Source: an uncultured Caulobacterales bacterium
GTDB lineage: Bacteria; Pseudomonadota; Alphaproteobacteria; Caulobacterales; Maricaulaceae
DNA: 7,466 nt
NCBI GenBank assembly: GCA_938007945.1
Contig: CALLME010000097.1
Location: 1 to 7,466, forward strand
Direction of reading: 5' to 3'
Shown here in pieces: positions 1-6,834 of the stretch. The position numbers and the translations under genes are program-made. Positions within the stretch are counted from its first letter, which is position 1. Each line of letters opens with the position of its first letter. The notes beneath the pieces were generated by a model that did not search any database, had not been told where the DNA came from, and worked only from the letters and a program-made list of their open reading frames with translations.

Positions 1-677
1 GCGCGGCCTACATCTTGCGTAAAGGCAAAGTCAGATTCCCAGTCACCGCTATTATGGCGATCATAGAAAATACCGCCAATCCCACGTGGCTCATCTCTGT
101 GAGCGAGGTAAAAATAGTCGTCACACCAATCTTTAAAGCGCGGATAATCCGCGACGGGATGTTTGGCGCAAACCGCTTCCATAGCGGAGTGAAAGTCCCG
201 AGCGTCGGGCGAGGTCACATTACGGTCTTCGGCCTGAGTAGGGGTGAGGTCCGCGCCGCCGCCAAACCAGTCCTGCGTCGTCACGATATAACGCGTGTTC
301 ATATGCACGCAGGGAATGTGCGGGTTTCGCATATGAGCGATTAAGCTAATACCCGCCGCCCAAAAACGTGGGTCTTTGTCAGCACCAGGCTGTCGCGCTT
401 GCATTTCTGGCGTGAACTCGCCTTTGACGACAGAGATATGGACGCCGCACTTTTCAAAGACGCGCCCGCGTAACATGCCGCCCGTGCCGCCGCCGCCATT
501 TTCCACTTTGCGCTGCCAGTCTTCAAAAACGAACGTGCCAGGCTCGCTAGAGTAAAGCTCATCTGGCGCCTCACGTTCAATCGCTTCAAACTCCGCGCAA
601 ATGTCATCGCGCAACGTCTTAAACCATGCAGTCGCACGTGATTTTTTGCCTGCAAATTTGTCTGGCATAGGGGTCAT
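1..677 (-). CDS. hemF: Oxygen-dependent coproporphyrinogen III oxidase, partial (3' end beyond window)
   Basis: HemF decarboxylates two propionates of coproporphyrinogen III with O2, giving protoporphyrinogen IX in the aerobic haem pathway. The visible 225 residues hold the family hallmarks in order: a glycine-rich GGGGTGGMLRGRVFEK at about 61-76, HMNTRY at 125-130, WFGGGADLTP at 137-146, and the coproporphyrinogen oxidase signature at 181-206 (FKDWCDDYFYLAHR, then EPRGIGGIFYD). The E. coli protein has about 299 residues, so roughly 60-75 C-terminal residues lie outside the window. I chose the ATG at 677 because it overlaps the trmL stop as ATGA. A second in-frame ATG at 668 would shorten the protein by three residues. 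Neither start has a clear Shine-Dalgarno sequence, so translation is probably coupled to trmL. The loop after the glycine-rich stretch reads ISVVKGEF, where many family members have a form of VSTVHGEF. Identity is secure; the exact start is less so. Confidence 0.96.
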   Translation of the reverse strand, partial: MTPMPDKFAGKKSRATAWFKTLRDDICAEFEAIEREAPDELYSSEPGTFVFEDWQRKVENGGGGTGGMLRGRVFEKCGVHISVVKGEFTPEMQARQPGADKDPRFWAAGISLIAHMRNPHIPCVHMNTRYIVTTQDWFGGGADLTPTQAEDRNVTSPDARDFHSAMEAVCAKHPVADYPRFKDWCDDYFYLAHRDEPRGIGGIFYDRHNSGDWESDFAFTQDVGR

Positions 678-1135
678 GCGGGCGGTTTAGGTAATTGGCC
701 TGTTTGGCGCAAGGCTTCGAACAGCGCAATTCCTACACTCACCGAAAGATTGAAAGAGCGGCTGCCGTGCGCGATTGGGATAATTACTCGGCTATCTACG
801 CTATCATGGACGTCTTCAGGGACGCCCGCACTCTCACGCCCAAAGAGAAGTGTGTCATCAGATCTAAATTTAAACTCTGGCAGAGCCGTCGCGCCTTTCG
901 TTGTGAAAAGAACGAGTCTCCCCGCGCGCGGCTTAGCCTGAAACGTCTCCCAATCGGTGTGGCGCGTGAGTGTTTCAGGCGCACCGTAATCCATGGCTGT
1001 GCGGCGCAAGGCTTTAGCGGTAAGTGGAAATCCGCAAGGCTCTATGACGGAAAGCGGGACGTCAAAACAGGCGCAACTGCGCAGAGACGCGCCTAAATTT
1101 CCGGCGATATCAGGCTGAAATAAGACAACTTGCAT
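674..1135 (-). CDS. trmL: tRNA (cytidine(34)-2'-O)-methyltransferase, SPOUT family
   Basis: TrmL 2'-O-methylates the wobble nucleotide of tRNA-Leu isoacceptors with S-adenosylmethionine. The 153-residue product matches the family length (E. coli about 157). It begins MQVVLFQPDIAGN, like the usual opening strand LYxPxIPxN. It contains IEPCGFPL at 31-38, RRTAMDY at 44-50, SPOUT motif 2 LFGRESAGVP at 97-106, and motif 3 SRSFNLSVSVGIALFEALRQ at 125-144; the last two form the knotted cofactor site. The reading frame is open upstream to 1213, but that extension is unlike family N-termini, so the ATG at 1135 is preferred. The gene is divergent from petA and overlaps hemF by four bases (ATGA), so trmL and hemF are probably co-transcribed. 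No Shine-Dalgarno sequence precedes the start. Two small oddities are GNLG where NTG is usual near residue 13, and SFNLS in motif 3 where SLN or SMN is common. Confidence 0.93.
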   Translation of the reverse strand: MQVVLFQPDIAGNLGASLRSCACFDVPLSVIEPCGFPLTAKALRRTAMDYGAPETLTRHTDWETFQAKPRAGRLVLFTTKGATALPEFKFRSDDTLLFGRESAGVPEDVHDSVDSRVIIPIAHGSRSFNLSVSVGIALFEALRQTGQLPKPPA

Positions 1136-1141
1136 AATCAC

Positions 1142-1170
1142 GCTATGACTGCGTCTAAATGCCGTGTCAA
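1142..1170 (-). promoter_or_regulatory. Candidate promoter for trmL-hemF
   Basis: Read on the minus strand, a perfect TTGACA (1170 to 1165) is followed after 17 bases by CATAGC (1147 to 1142), a poor -10 element with three of six matches to TATAAT. The predicted transcription start would fall at or within a few bases of the trmL ATG at 1135. The -35 match and spacing are good and the -10 is weak, so this is a tentative call. Confidence 0.3.
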
Positions 1171-1267
1171 ATCCACAAAATTGCGGCGTTCTGACGCGAC
1201 TTTGTCCTAGCATTTTATAGTCAAATTGCGCTAAAGACGCGCCAAAGAGACTCGCATTGTAATTTTG

Positions 1268-1274
1268 GAAGGGA
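1268..1274 (+). promoter_or_regulatory. Ribosome binding site of petA
   Basis: The purine-rich run GAAGGGA ends five bases before the ATG at 1280. It decides the start: the frame is also open to a TTG at 1265, but that codon overlaps this site and has no ribosome binding site of its own. Confidence 0.75.
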
Positions 1275-1279
1275 CTGGC

Positions 1280-1837
1280 ATGTCCGAAACACTCAATAAA
1301 GAGACAGAGACTGTGGATGATGAAGGCAAGCGTGACTTCATTTTTCTCGCAACGGGCGCCGCTGCGGCAGCTGGCGCGGCCTCACTCGTATGGCCTTTTG
1401 TAGCGCAAATGGGCAAAGCCGCTGATACACTTGCCGCTGGTTCGATTGAAATTAACCTCAGCAATGTGCCTGAAGGGCAACAGCTAAAAACGCTTTGGCG
1501 CGGTAAGCCTGTATTTGTGCGTCACCGTACGCCTGCTGAAATTGCCGAGGCCGAGTCCGTTGACGTCAGCGCGCTCCCTGATCCGCAAACAGATGACGAG
1601 CGTTTGGTGCCAAATTCATCTGGTAAGGTAAATCCGAAATATCTCGTCATGGTCGGTGTGTGTACGCACTTTGGCTGCGTGCCTGTCGGCGAAGCCGGTG
1701 ATTTTGACGGTTGGTATTGCCCATGCCACGGTTCACATTACGATACATCTGGTCGTATTCGCAAAGGCCCTGCGCCGACGAATATGGCAATTCCTCCATA
1801 CGAGTTTATCTCTGACAACGTCATCAAGGTGGGTTAA
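1280..1837 (+). CDS. petA: Ubiquinol-cytochrome c reductase, Rieske iron-sulfur subunit
   Basis: This is the [2Fe-2S] subunit of the cytochrome bc1 complex. It takes the first electron from ubiquinol at the Qo site and passes it to cytochrome c1 on the periplasmic side. The product has 185 residues, close to other alphaproteobacterial Rieske proteins. Residues 17-44 form an uncleaved Tat-type signal anchor, [10 protein letters not shown] followed by an Ala-rich helix and WPFVAQM. The cluster ligands are in box 1, CTHFGC (C128, H130), and box 2, CPCHGS (C147, H150); C133 and C149 form the expected disulfide. A Pro-rich GPAPTN at 163-168 and a short C-terminal strand complete the fold. The Tat motif has Lys-Arg (K17, R18) rather than Arg-Arg, which is unusual. 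The gene is first in the operon, with petB starting two bases after its stop. Confidence 0.97.
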   Translation: MSETLNKETETVDDEGKRDFIFLATGAAAAAGAASLVWPFVAQMGKAADTLAAGSIEINLSNVPEGQQLKTLWRGKPVFVRHRTPAEIAEAESVDVSALPDPQTDDERLVPNSSGKVNPKYLVMVGVCTHFGCVPVGEAGDFDGWYCPCHGSHYDTSGRIRKGPAPTNMAIPPYEFISDNVIKVG

Positions 1838-1839
1838 TC

Positions 1840-3135
1840 ATGAGCGGACATCCTTCAACATATGAGCCAAAATACGCTGCGACAAAGTGGATGGATCAGC
1901 GCCTGCCGATTATCCGCATGGGCGCAGATTTCATGACGTTCCCAAGCCCGCGCAACCTGAATTATTGGTGGACATTTGGCGGTATATTGGCGCTTTGCCT
2001 CGTCAGCCAAATCATTACGGGCATCATCCTTGCTATGCATTATGTGCCGCATATCGATCATGCTTTTGACTCTGTTCAGCGAATTAAACGCGACGTGCCA
2101 TATGGTTGGCTCTTGCAGCCTATGCATGCGGTGGGCGCGTCTATGTTCTTTTTGGCCGTTTATGTGCACATGCTACGCGGGCTCTATTACGGGTCATATA
2201 AAGCTCCTCGAGAACTTCTCTGGATTATTGGCTGTTTGATTTACCTCATTATGATGGCCACGGGCTTTCTTGGTTACACACTCCCTTGGGGACAGATGTC
2301 TTTCTGGGGGGCGACGGTGATTACGGGCTTCTTTGGCGCGGTTCCCGTTGTCGGTGAGAGTTTGCAGCAATGGCTCCTCGGCGGTTATGCCGTTGATAAC
2401 GCGACGCTGAACCGTTTCTTTGCCCTTCACTACCTCCTGCCGTTCGTGATTGCCGCACTTGTGGGTCTACACGTATGGGCTCTGCACCACGCGGGACAAA
2501 ATAATCCCATTGGTATTACGCCAAAAACAAAGCAAGATACGCTCGCTTTTCATCCATTCTACACGGTGAAAGACGGCTTTGCGGTTTGCGTGTTCCTTCT
2601 GATTTTCGCATTCTTTGTCTTTTATCAACCAGACGCGCTTGGTCACGCCGATAATTATATCCGCGCTGACGCGATGAAAACACCGCCGCACATCGTGCCT
2701 GAATGGTATTTTCTACCGTTCTACGCTATCTTGCGTGCTGTGCCAGATAAGCTTGCGGGTATCCTTTTGATGGTCGGCGCGATTGCTGTGCTTTTTGTCC
2801 TACCGTGGCTGGATACTTCGAAAGTGCGTTCTATGCGTTTCCGTCCAGTGGCGCGTCGTTTTTTCTACGTCTTCCTCGTGATGTGTTTCATCCTTGGGTG
2901 GTGCGGTGCAGAGACGCCTGATAATATCGCTTTCCCATTCGGCACAAATGATGCTGGTGAAAAAGTCGGCTTATCATTCTACCGTCTGTCACAGATCGCG
3001 ACGATTTATTATTTCGCCTTCTTCCTCATCATTTTGCCAGTGCTTGGCTTAACTGAGAGGCCGAAAGATAGACCTGAATCTATTACGAAAGCCGTTCTCG
3101 GCGGTCACAAGGGCGCAGCCGCGCCTGCTGAATAG
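1840..3135 (+). CDS. petB: Ubiquinol-cytochrome c reductase, cytochrome b subunit
   Basis: This integral membrane subunit carries haems bL and bH and both quinone sites of complex III. The 431-residue protein is hydrophobic with about eight membrane helices. The four haem-ligand histidines are at the expected positions: H96 and H197 for bL ([17 protein letters not shown]), and H110 and H211 for bH ([22 protein letters not shown]). The Qo-site PEWY is at 287-290, and the cd loop reads [18 protein letters not shown] at 145-162. It lacks the extra ef-side insertion seen in Rhodobacter cytochrome b, passing directly from [15 protein letters not shown] to PWLDTS. The tail is short and Ala-rich. 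The residues just before the first bL ligand, LLQPMH, differ from the usual LLRYxH. An AAGGTGG ribosome binding site at 1826-1832, inside the end of petA, supports the ATG at 1840. Confidence 0.98.
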   Translation: MSGHPSTYEPKYAATKWMDQRLPIIRMGADFMTFPSPRNLNYWWTFGGILALCLVSQIITGIILAMHYVPHIDHAFDSVQRIKRDVPYGWLLQPMHAVGASMFFLAVYVHMLRGLYYGSYKAPRELLWIIGCLIYLIMMATGFLGYTLPWGQMSFWGATVITGFFGAVPVVGESLQQWLLGGYAVDNATLNRFFALHYLLPFVIAALVGLHVWALHHAGQNNPIGITPKTKQDTLAFHPFYTVKDGFAVCVFLLIFAFFVFYQPDALGHADNYIRADAMKTPPHIVPEWYFLPFYAILRAVPDKLAGILLMVGAIAVLFVLPWLDTSKVRSMRFRPVARRFFYVFLVMCFILGWCGAETPDNIAFPFGTNDAGEKVGLSFYRLSQIATIYYFAFFLIILPVLGLTERPKDRPESITKAVLGGHKGAAAPAE

Positions 3136-3146
3136 GAAAAGGACAG

Positions 3147-4022
3147 ATGGCTTTTTCAAAAACACTTAAAGTTCTACTCGTGGGCGGTGTCTCGCTCGCA
3201 GGTTTAACATTTGGCGCCACGACGATTGCTTCTGCCGCTGGCGGCGGCGGGACTGGCGATTACGAAATGGTGCACAAGCATTGGCATTTCAAAGGCATGG
3301 GCGGCACATATGACCGTGCAGCGGCACAACGAGGATACCAAGTTTACCGCGAGGTTTGCTCAAGTTGTCACGCGCTAGAGCAATTGGCTTTCCGTCATCT
3401 CGGGGATAAGGGCGCGCCATTCTATAATGAGGATTATAAGAACCCGAATGAGAATCCGCTAATTAAAGCGTTTGCCGCTGATTGGACTATTGAGGATATT
3501 GATGCTGATACGGGTGACGTTCTTGAACGTCCAGGCATTACGGCTGACAAATTTCCGCCTATCTACCCAAATGATGCCGCGGCGCGTGCGGGTAATGGCG
3601 GGGCTTTGCCGCCTGATTTGTCAACAATCGTTGCGGCCCGTAACGGCGGTGCAGACTATCTCTATAACTTGCTCATTGCTTATGACGCGAAGAAGCCAGA
3701 CGATGTCACGCTCACACCTGGGCTTTATTATAATCCAGTGATGGATGGCGGTAAGATTGCAATGGCCTCACCGTTGTCTGATGGTATAATCGAATATGCG
3801 CCGATGGAAGTCTATGAGGACGGCGAGATCAAGACGGTCGCTGCGCCAGAAGCCACCGTTGAGCAAATGGCGGCTGACGTTACGGAATTCCTTGCTTGGT
3901 CCTCTGACCCAAAGCTCGAGCAGCGCAAGCAGGCAGGTTTCGCGACCATGCTTTATTTGCTCATTTTATCAGTGCTGCTTTGGTTCTCCTATAAGCGCGT
4001 TTGGAAAAATGTGAAGCACTAA
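3147..4022 (+). CDS. petC: Ubiquinol-cytochrome c reductase, cytochrome c1 subunit
   Basis: Cytochrome c1 takes electrons from the Rieske protein and reduces soluble or membrane cytochrome c in the periplasm. The product has 291 residues. A Sec signal peptide occupies about 1-31 (FSKTLKVLLVGGVS core, likely cleavage after ASA). The covalent haem site CSSCH is at 71-75, and M206 in KIAMASPL is the probable sixth haem ligand. A single C-terminal membrane anchor lies at about 266-282 (FATMLYLLILSVLLWF) and is followed by a basic tail. ERPGITADKFPPIYPN at 127-142 and GALPPDLS at 152-159 are typical of the family. Two spots depart from consensus: LLIAY where LLTGY is common, and AMASPL where AMPPPL or AMAPPL is common. 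The start has a good ribosome binding site, AGGAAAAGGA at 3134-3143, overlapping the petB stop. It is the last gene of the operon, followed by a terminator. Confidence 0.97.
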   Translation: MAFSKTLKVLLVGGVSLAGLTFGATTIASAAGGGGTGDYEMVHKHWHFKGMGGTYDRAAAQRGYQVYREVCSSCHALEQLAFRHLGDKGAPFYNEDYKNPNENPLIKAFAADWTIEDIDADTGDVLERPGITADKFPPIYPNDAAARAGNGGALPPDLSTIVAARNGGADYLYNLLIAYDAKKPDDVTLTPGLYYNPVMDGGKIAMASPLSDGIIEYAPMEVYEDGEIKTVAAPEATVEQMAADVTEFLAWSSDPKLEQRKQAGFATMLYLLILSVLLWFSYKRVWKNVKH

Positions 4023-4043
4023 GCGCTCTCTCACTATTTATTG

Positions 4044-4072
4044 AAACCCTCGTCATAGACGGGGGTTTTTTT
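4044..4072 (+). terminator. Intrinsic terminator of the petABC operon
   Basis: AAACCCTCGTC (4044-4054) pairs with GACGGGGGTTT (4058-4068) around a three-base ATA loop. This gives an 11-base-pair stem with one G-T wobble. A run of seven T residues (4066-4072) overlaps the end of the right arm. It lies 21 bases after the petC stop and separates petABC from mtnP. Confidence 0.93.
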
Positions 4073-4116
4073 ATGCCTTAAGTCTATTGTTATTCAACGA
4101 CTTGCGGGACTTTATT

Positions 4117-5001
4117 ATGGCGGATGACACTTGGGTACTAGGAATTTTGGGCGGCTCTGGCCTTTACGATATTGAGGGCCTTGAAAATCCAGAATGGATA
4201 GAGATAGACACACCGTGGGGTGCGCCGTCTGACGCGATTTTATTTGCAGAGTTGGACGGGATAAAGTTGCGCTTTTTGCCGCGTCATGGTCGCGGCCATA
4301 AGCATTCGCCTACATCGGTAAATTACCGCGCCAATATCGACGCGCTTAAGCGGGCGGGATGCACAGACATTTTGTCTCTCTCCGCCGTCGGTTCCTTGCA
4401 AGAGCAATATGTGCCGGGCGATTTTGTTCTCGTGGATCAGTTCATTGACCGCACATTTGCGCGTGAGAAGTCCTTCTTCGGTGAGGGCATGGTGGCCCAC
4501 GTCTCTGTCGCAGATCCAATATGTGAGCGCCTTTCGCGCCTCGCTGGCAATGCGGCAGTCGCGGCAGGGGCAAATGTGCATCGCGGCGGGACATACCTTG
4601 CTATGGAAGGCCCGCAATTCTCGACTCGCGCTGAAAGTGAGATGTACAGAACTTGGGGCTGTGATGTAATTGGCATGACAAACATGCCGGAGGCCAAACT
4701 CGCACGCGAAGCTGAACTCCCTTATGCGACTGTTGCCATGGTCACAGATTTTGATTGCTGGCATCCGATGCACGGAAATGTGGATGTCGCGGCTGTTATC
4801 GCGACCCTGATGGAAAATGCAGACAAAGCCAAAGGCACGGTTCGTGAAATCATCAAAATGCTATCGCAAATGCCGCGCACACCGACTGAACAAGGCATTG
4901 AGACAAATCTCGATGTGGCTCTTATCACGTCGCCAGAAGCGCGCGACCCAAAAGTCATGACGAAGCTCGACGCGATTTTGAAACGCGCTCTTAGCGAATG
5001 A
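4117..5001 (+). CDS. mtnP: S-methyl-5'-thioadenosine phosphorylase
   Basis: MtnP splits 5'-methylthioadenosine with phosphate into adenine and 5-methylthioribose-1-phosphate, clearing the by-product of polyamine and acyl-homoserine-lactone synthesis. The 294-residue protein shows the type II purine nucleoside phosphorylase fold markers: GILGGSGLYD at 9-18, the phosphate-binding PRHGRGHKHSPTSVNYRANI at 55-74, SAVGSLQE at 89-96, and AMEGPQFSTRAESEMYRTWG at 162-181. It also has GMTNMPEAKLAREAELPYA at 186-204. The pair D211 and D213 in TDFDCWH is the adenine-recognising pattern of MTA phosphorylases, where guanosine or inosine phosphorylases carry Asn. The frame is open back to a TTG at 4087, but the ATG at 4117 gives the family N-terminus and has a weak GGGA at 4106-4109. 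It lies downstream of the pet terminator, so it needs its own promoter or read-through; I see no convincing promoter in 4073-4116. The last bases overlap the next gene as ATGA. Confidence 0.93.
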   Translation: MADDTWVLGILGGSGLYDIEGLENPEWIEIDTPWGAPSDAILFAELDGIKLRFLPRHGRGHKHSPTSVNYRANIDALKRAGCTDILSLSAVGSLQEQYVPGDFVLVDQFIDRTFAREKSFFGEGMVAHVSVADPICERLSRLAGNAAVAAGANVHRGGTYLAMEGPQFSTRAESEMYRTWGCDVIGMTNMPEAKLAREAELPYATVAMVTDFDCWHPMHGNVDVAAVIATLMENADKAKGTVREIIKMLSQMPRTPTEQGIETNLDVALITSPEARDPKVMTKLDAILKRALSE

Positions 5002-5465
5002 ATTTTGATATACAAGTCGCGACGCTAGATGATTATGACGCGGTAGGTGAGGTCATGTTCAAAGCTGTTCGTGAAGGCGATAGTCCTTACACGACGGCGG
5101 AGCGAATAGCGTGGATGCCTAGGCCCCGCACGGGCGAAGATTGGCGTAAACGCCTTAGCGCGCAGCATGTTTTAAAAGCTACGTCTGAACCGGGAGAGTT
5201 AGTCGGCTTCATGTCGCTCTGCGATAATGGCTATGTAGATTTCGCCTATATTTTACCCCATGCGCGCGGGCAGGGACTGTTTCGCAAGATGTACAAAATC
5301 ATTGAAGATACGGCCAAGGCAGGACGGGTTAGCAGGCTATCCACTCACGCCAGCGTACACGCACAGCCAGCCTTCAGCGCAATGGGATTTGACATTGTTC
5401 AGAAAGAAACAGTCATGATTGAGGGCGAGACTTTAGAGCGATACGAAATGATTAAAGCGCTTTGA
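4998..5465 (+). CDS. GNAT-family N-acetyltransferase, substrate unknown
   Basis: This 155-residue protein has the layout of a single-domain GNAT acetyltransferase, which transfers an acetyl group from acetyl-CoA to an amine. The N-terminus IQVATLDDYDAVGEVMFKAV (5-24) fits strand 1 and helix 1. ELVGFMSLCDNGYVDFAYI (67-85) fits strands 2-4. PHARGQGLFRKMYKIIED (87-104) fits motif A, the pyrophosphate-binding loop and helix 3. STHASVHAQPAFSAMGFDIV (115-134) is the usual C-terminal part in which a residue run leads to a GF strand, as in YafP-like members. The small residue normally ending the R-x-x-G-x-G/A loop is Phe here (F95), a tolerated but less common form. The start ATG overlaps the mtnP stop (ATGA) with no ribosome binding site of its own, which implies translational coupling. 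The substrate cannot be told from sequence. Confidence 0.8.
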   Translation: MNFDIQVATLDDYDAVGEVMFKAVREGDSPYTTAERIAWMPRPRTGEDWRKRLSAQHVLKATSEPGELVGFMSLCDNGYVDFAYILPHARGQGLFRKMYKIIEDTAKAGRVSRLSTHASVHAQPAFSAMGFDIVQKETVMIEGETLERYEMIKAL

Positions 5466-5469
5466 GAGA

Positions 5470-6819
5470 CTAGTTTTCAGCTTTCGCTTTTAACCATTTT
5501 TCTAGCCAGTGAATATCGTAATCGCCCTTTTGGAACTCGGGATCGTCCAGTAGCTGCTCGAAAAGGGGCAGCGTCGTGTTCACGCCCGTAATCACCGTCT
5601 CACCCAAGGCGCGACGCAGCCGCAAAATCGCCCCTTCGCGCGTACGGCCATGTACGATGAGTTTGCCAATCAAACTGTCATAATGCGGCGGAATGGAATA
5701 ACCCGCATAAAGCGCGCTATCCATGCGCACTTTCATGCCGCCGGGTGGGTGATAGTCTAAGACTTTGCCGGGAGAGGGCGCGAAGGTCGCATGATGCTCG
5801 GCATTGATACGGCACTCAATCGCGTGACCTGTGAAAGTGACATCTTTTTGCGTGAAGGACAGCTTCTGATCATCGGCAATGCGAATTTGCTCTCGCACGA
5901 GATCTATACCCGTGATTTCTTCTGTCACAGGGTGCTCGACTTGGAGACGCGTATTCATCTCAATGAAAAAGAACTCGCCTTTCTCATATAGGAATTCAAT
6001 TGTGCCCGCGCCGCGATAGCCGATTTTCTTAATTGCCTTTGCGACGATCGTGCCGATTTTATTGCGTTGCCGCGAGGTTAAAGTCGGTGAGGGGGCTTCC
6101 TCAAGGATTTTCTGATTGCGCCGTTGAAGGGAGCAATCGCGCTCGCCAAGATGCACAACATTGCCATGCGTATCGGCGATAACTTGGATTTCAATATGGC
6201 GCGGCCCCGTGAGGTAGCGCTCAAGATAGACAGCACCGTCACCGAAAGCTGCAAGAGCTTCCTGCTGCGCGCCCATCAAGGCTTCGTCGAGTTTATCAGG
6301 CGTTTCGGCGAGGCGCATACCACGCCCACCGCCACCTGCCGCCGCCTTCACGAGCAGTGGAAAGCCGACCTTTTTTGCGACTTCGCGCGCTTCTTCAAGC
6401 GACTCAACACCGCCGTCAGACCCTGGAACGACAGGAATACCTGCATCTGCCACAGTCTGCTTCGCTGTAATTTTGTCACCCATAATCCGGATGTGCTCAG
6501 CCGTGGGACCAATAAAGGCCATACCGTGTGCTTCGACGATTTCTGCAAATCGTGCATTCTCAGATAAGAACCCATAGCCCGGGTGAACAGCGTCAGCATC
6601 GGTAATCTCGCAAGCCGAAATTATCGCAGGAATATTAAGATAACTTTCAGCCGAACTCGCGGGTCCGATACAAACAGATTCGTCTGCGAGTTTAACGTGC
6701 ATGGCTTCTCGGTCAGCTTCGGAATAGATTGCGACCGTCGAAATGCCCATCTCTTTACAGGCGCGGTGAATGCGAAGCGCAATCTCGCCGCGATTCGCTA
6801 TGAGGACCTTTTTAAACAT
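5470..6819 (-). CDS. accC: Acetyl-CoA carboxylase, biotin carboxylase subunit
   Basis: AccC uses ATP and bicarbonate to carboxylate the biotin on AccB, the first half-reaction of malonyl-CoA synthesis. At 449 residues it is the same length as the E. coli enzyme. The ATP-grasp markers are present: K116 and K158, the glycine-rich AAAGGGGRGM loop at 159-168, H208 and E210 in PRHIEIQV, and metal ligands E275 and E287 with N289 in IEMNTRLQVEHPVTE. R337 in GHAIECRINAE is the catalytic arginine. The N-terminal VLIANRGEIALR and HPGYGFLSEN at 79-88 are classic for the family. N235, in QRRNQK, sits where E. coli has H236 beside the nucleotide. The ATG at 6819 is 15 bases after the accB stop, with only a weak GAAGA before it. 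The 3' end is convergent with the acetyltransferase gene and four bases from it, with no clear terminator. Confidence 0.98.
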   Translation of the reverse strand: MFKKVLIANRGEIALRIHRACKEMGISTVAIYSEADREAMHVKLADESVCIGPASSAESYLNIPAIISACEITDADAVHPGYGFLSENARFAEIVEAHGMAFIGPTAEHIRIMGDKITAKQTVADAGIPVVPGSDGGVESLEEAREVAKKVGFPLLVKAAAGGGGRGMRLAETPDKLDEALMGAQQEALAAFGDGAVYLERYLTGPRHIEIQVIADTHGNVVHLGERDCSLQRRNQKILEEAPSPTLTSRQRNKIGTIVAKAIKKIGYRGAGTIEFLYEKGEFFFIEMNTRLQVEHPVTEEITGIDLVREQIRIADDQKLSFTQKDVTFTGHAIECRINAEHHATFAPSPGKVLDYHPPGGMKVRMDSALYAGYSIPPHYDSLIGKLIVHGRTREGAILRLRRALGETVITGVNTTLPLFEQLLDDPEFQKGDYDIHWLEKWLKAKAEN

Positions 6820-6834
6820 CAGATCTTCGTGCCC

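Noticed and set aside
15..344. A 109-codon plus-strand frame at the left edge
   Set aside because: It lies opposite hemF, whose motifs are unmistakable in the minus strand; the plus-strand translation resembles no family I know.
695..1096. A 133-codon plus-strand frame opposite trmL
   Set aside because: It is antisense to a well-supported SPOUT methyltransferase and has no ribosome binding site or recognisable motif.
1136..1213. N-terminal extension of TrmL to 1213
   Set aside because: The added 26 residues do not look like TrmL, and the family starts at the MQVVLFQPDI strand.
1191..1221. CTGACG followed by TATAGT as a petA promoter
   Set aside because: The spacer is 19 bases and the -35 match is only four of six; no other pair in 1136-1279 was better, so no petA promoter is called.
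1265..1279. TTG start five codons upstream in petA
   Set aside because: The ribosome binding site at 1268-1274 lies inside this extension and points to the ATG at 1280.
4073..4116. A promoter for mtnP after the pet terminator
   Set aside because: The stretch is AT-rich but no -35 and -10 pair with acceptable spacing could be picked out by eye.
4240..4773. A 177-codon minus-strand frame inside mtnP
   Set aside because: Its length is notable, but mtnP shows full family motifs in the opposite strand and this translation has no domain-like pattern.
6124..6567. A 147-codon plus-strand frame opposite accC
   Set aside because: It mirrors the conserved accC reading frame and shows no independent coding features.
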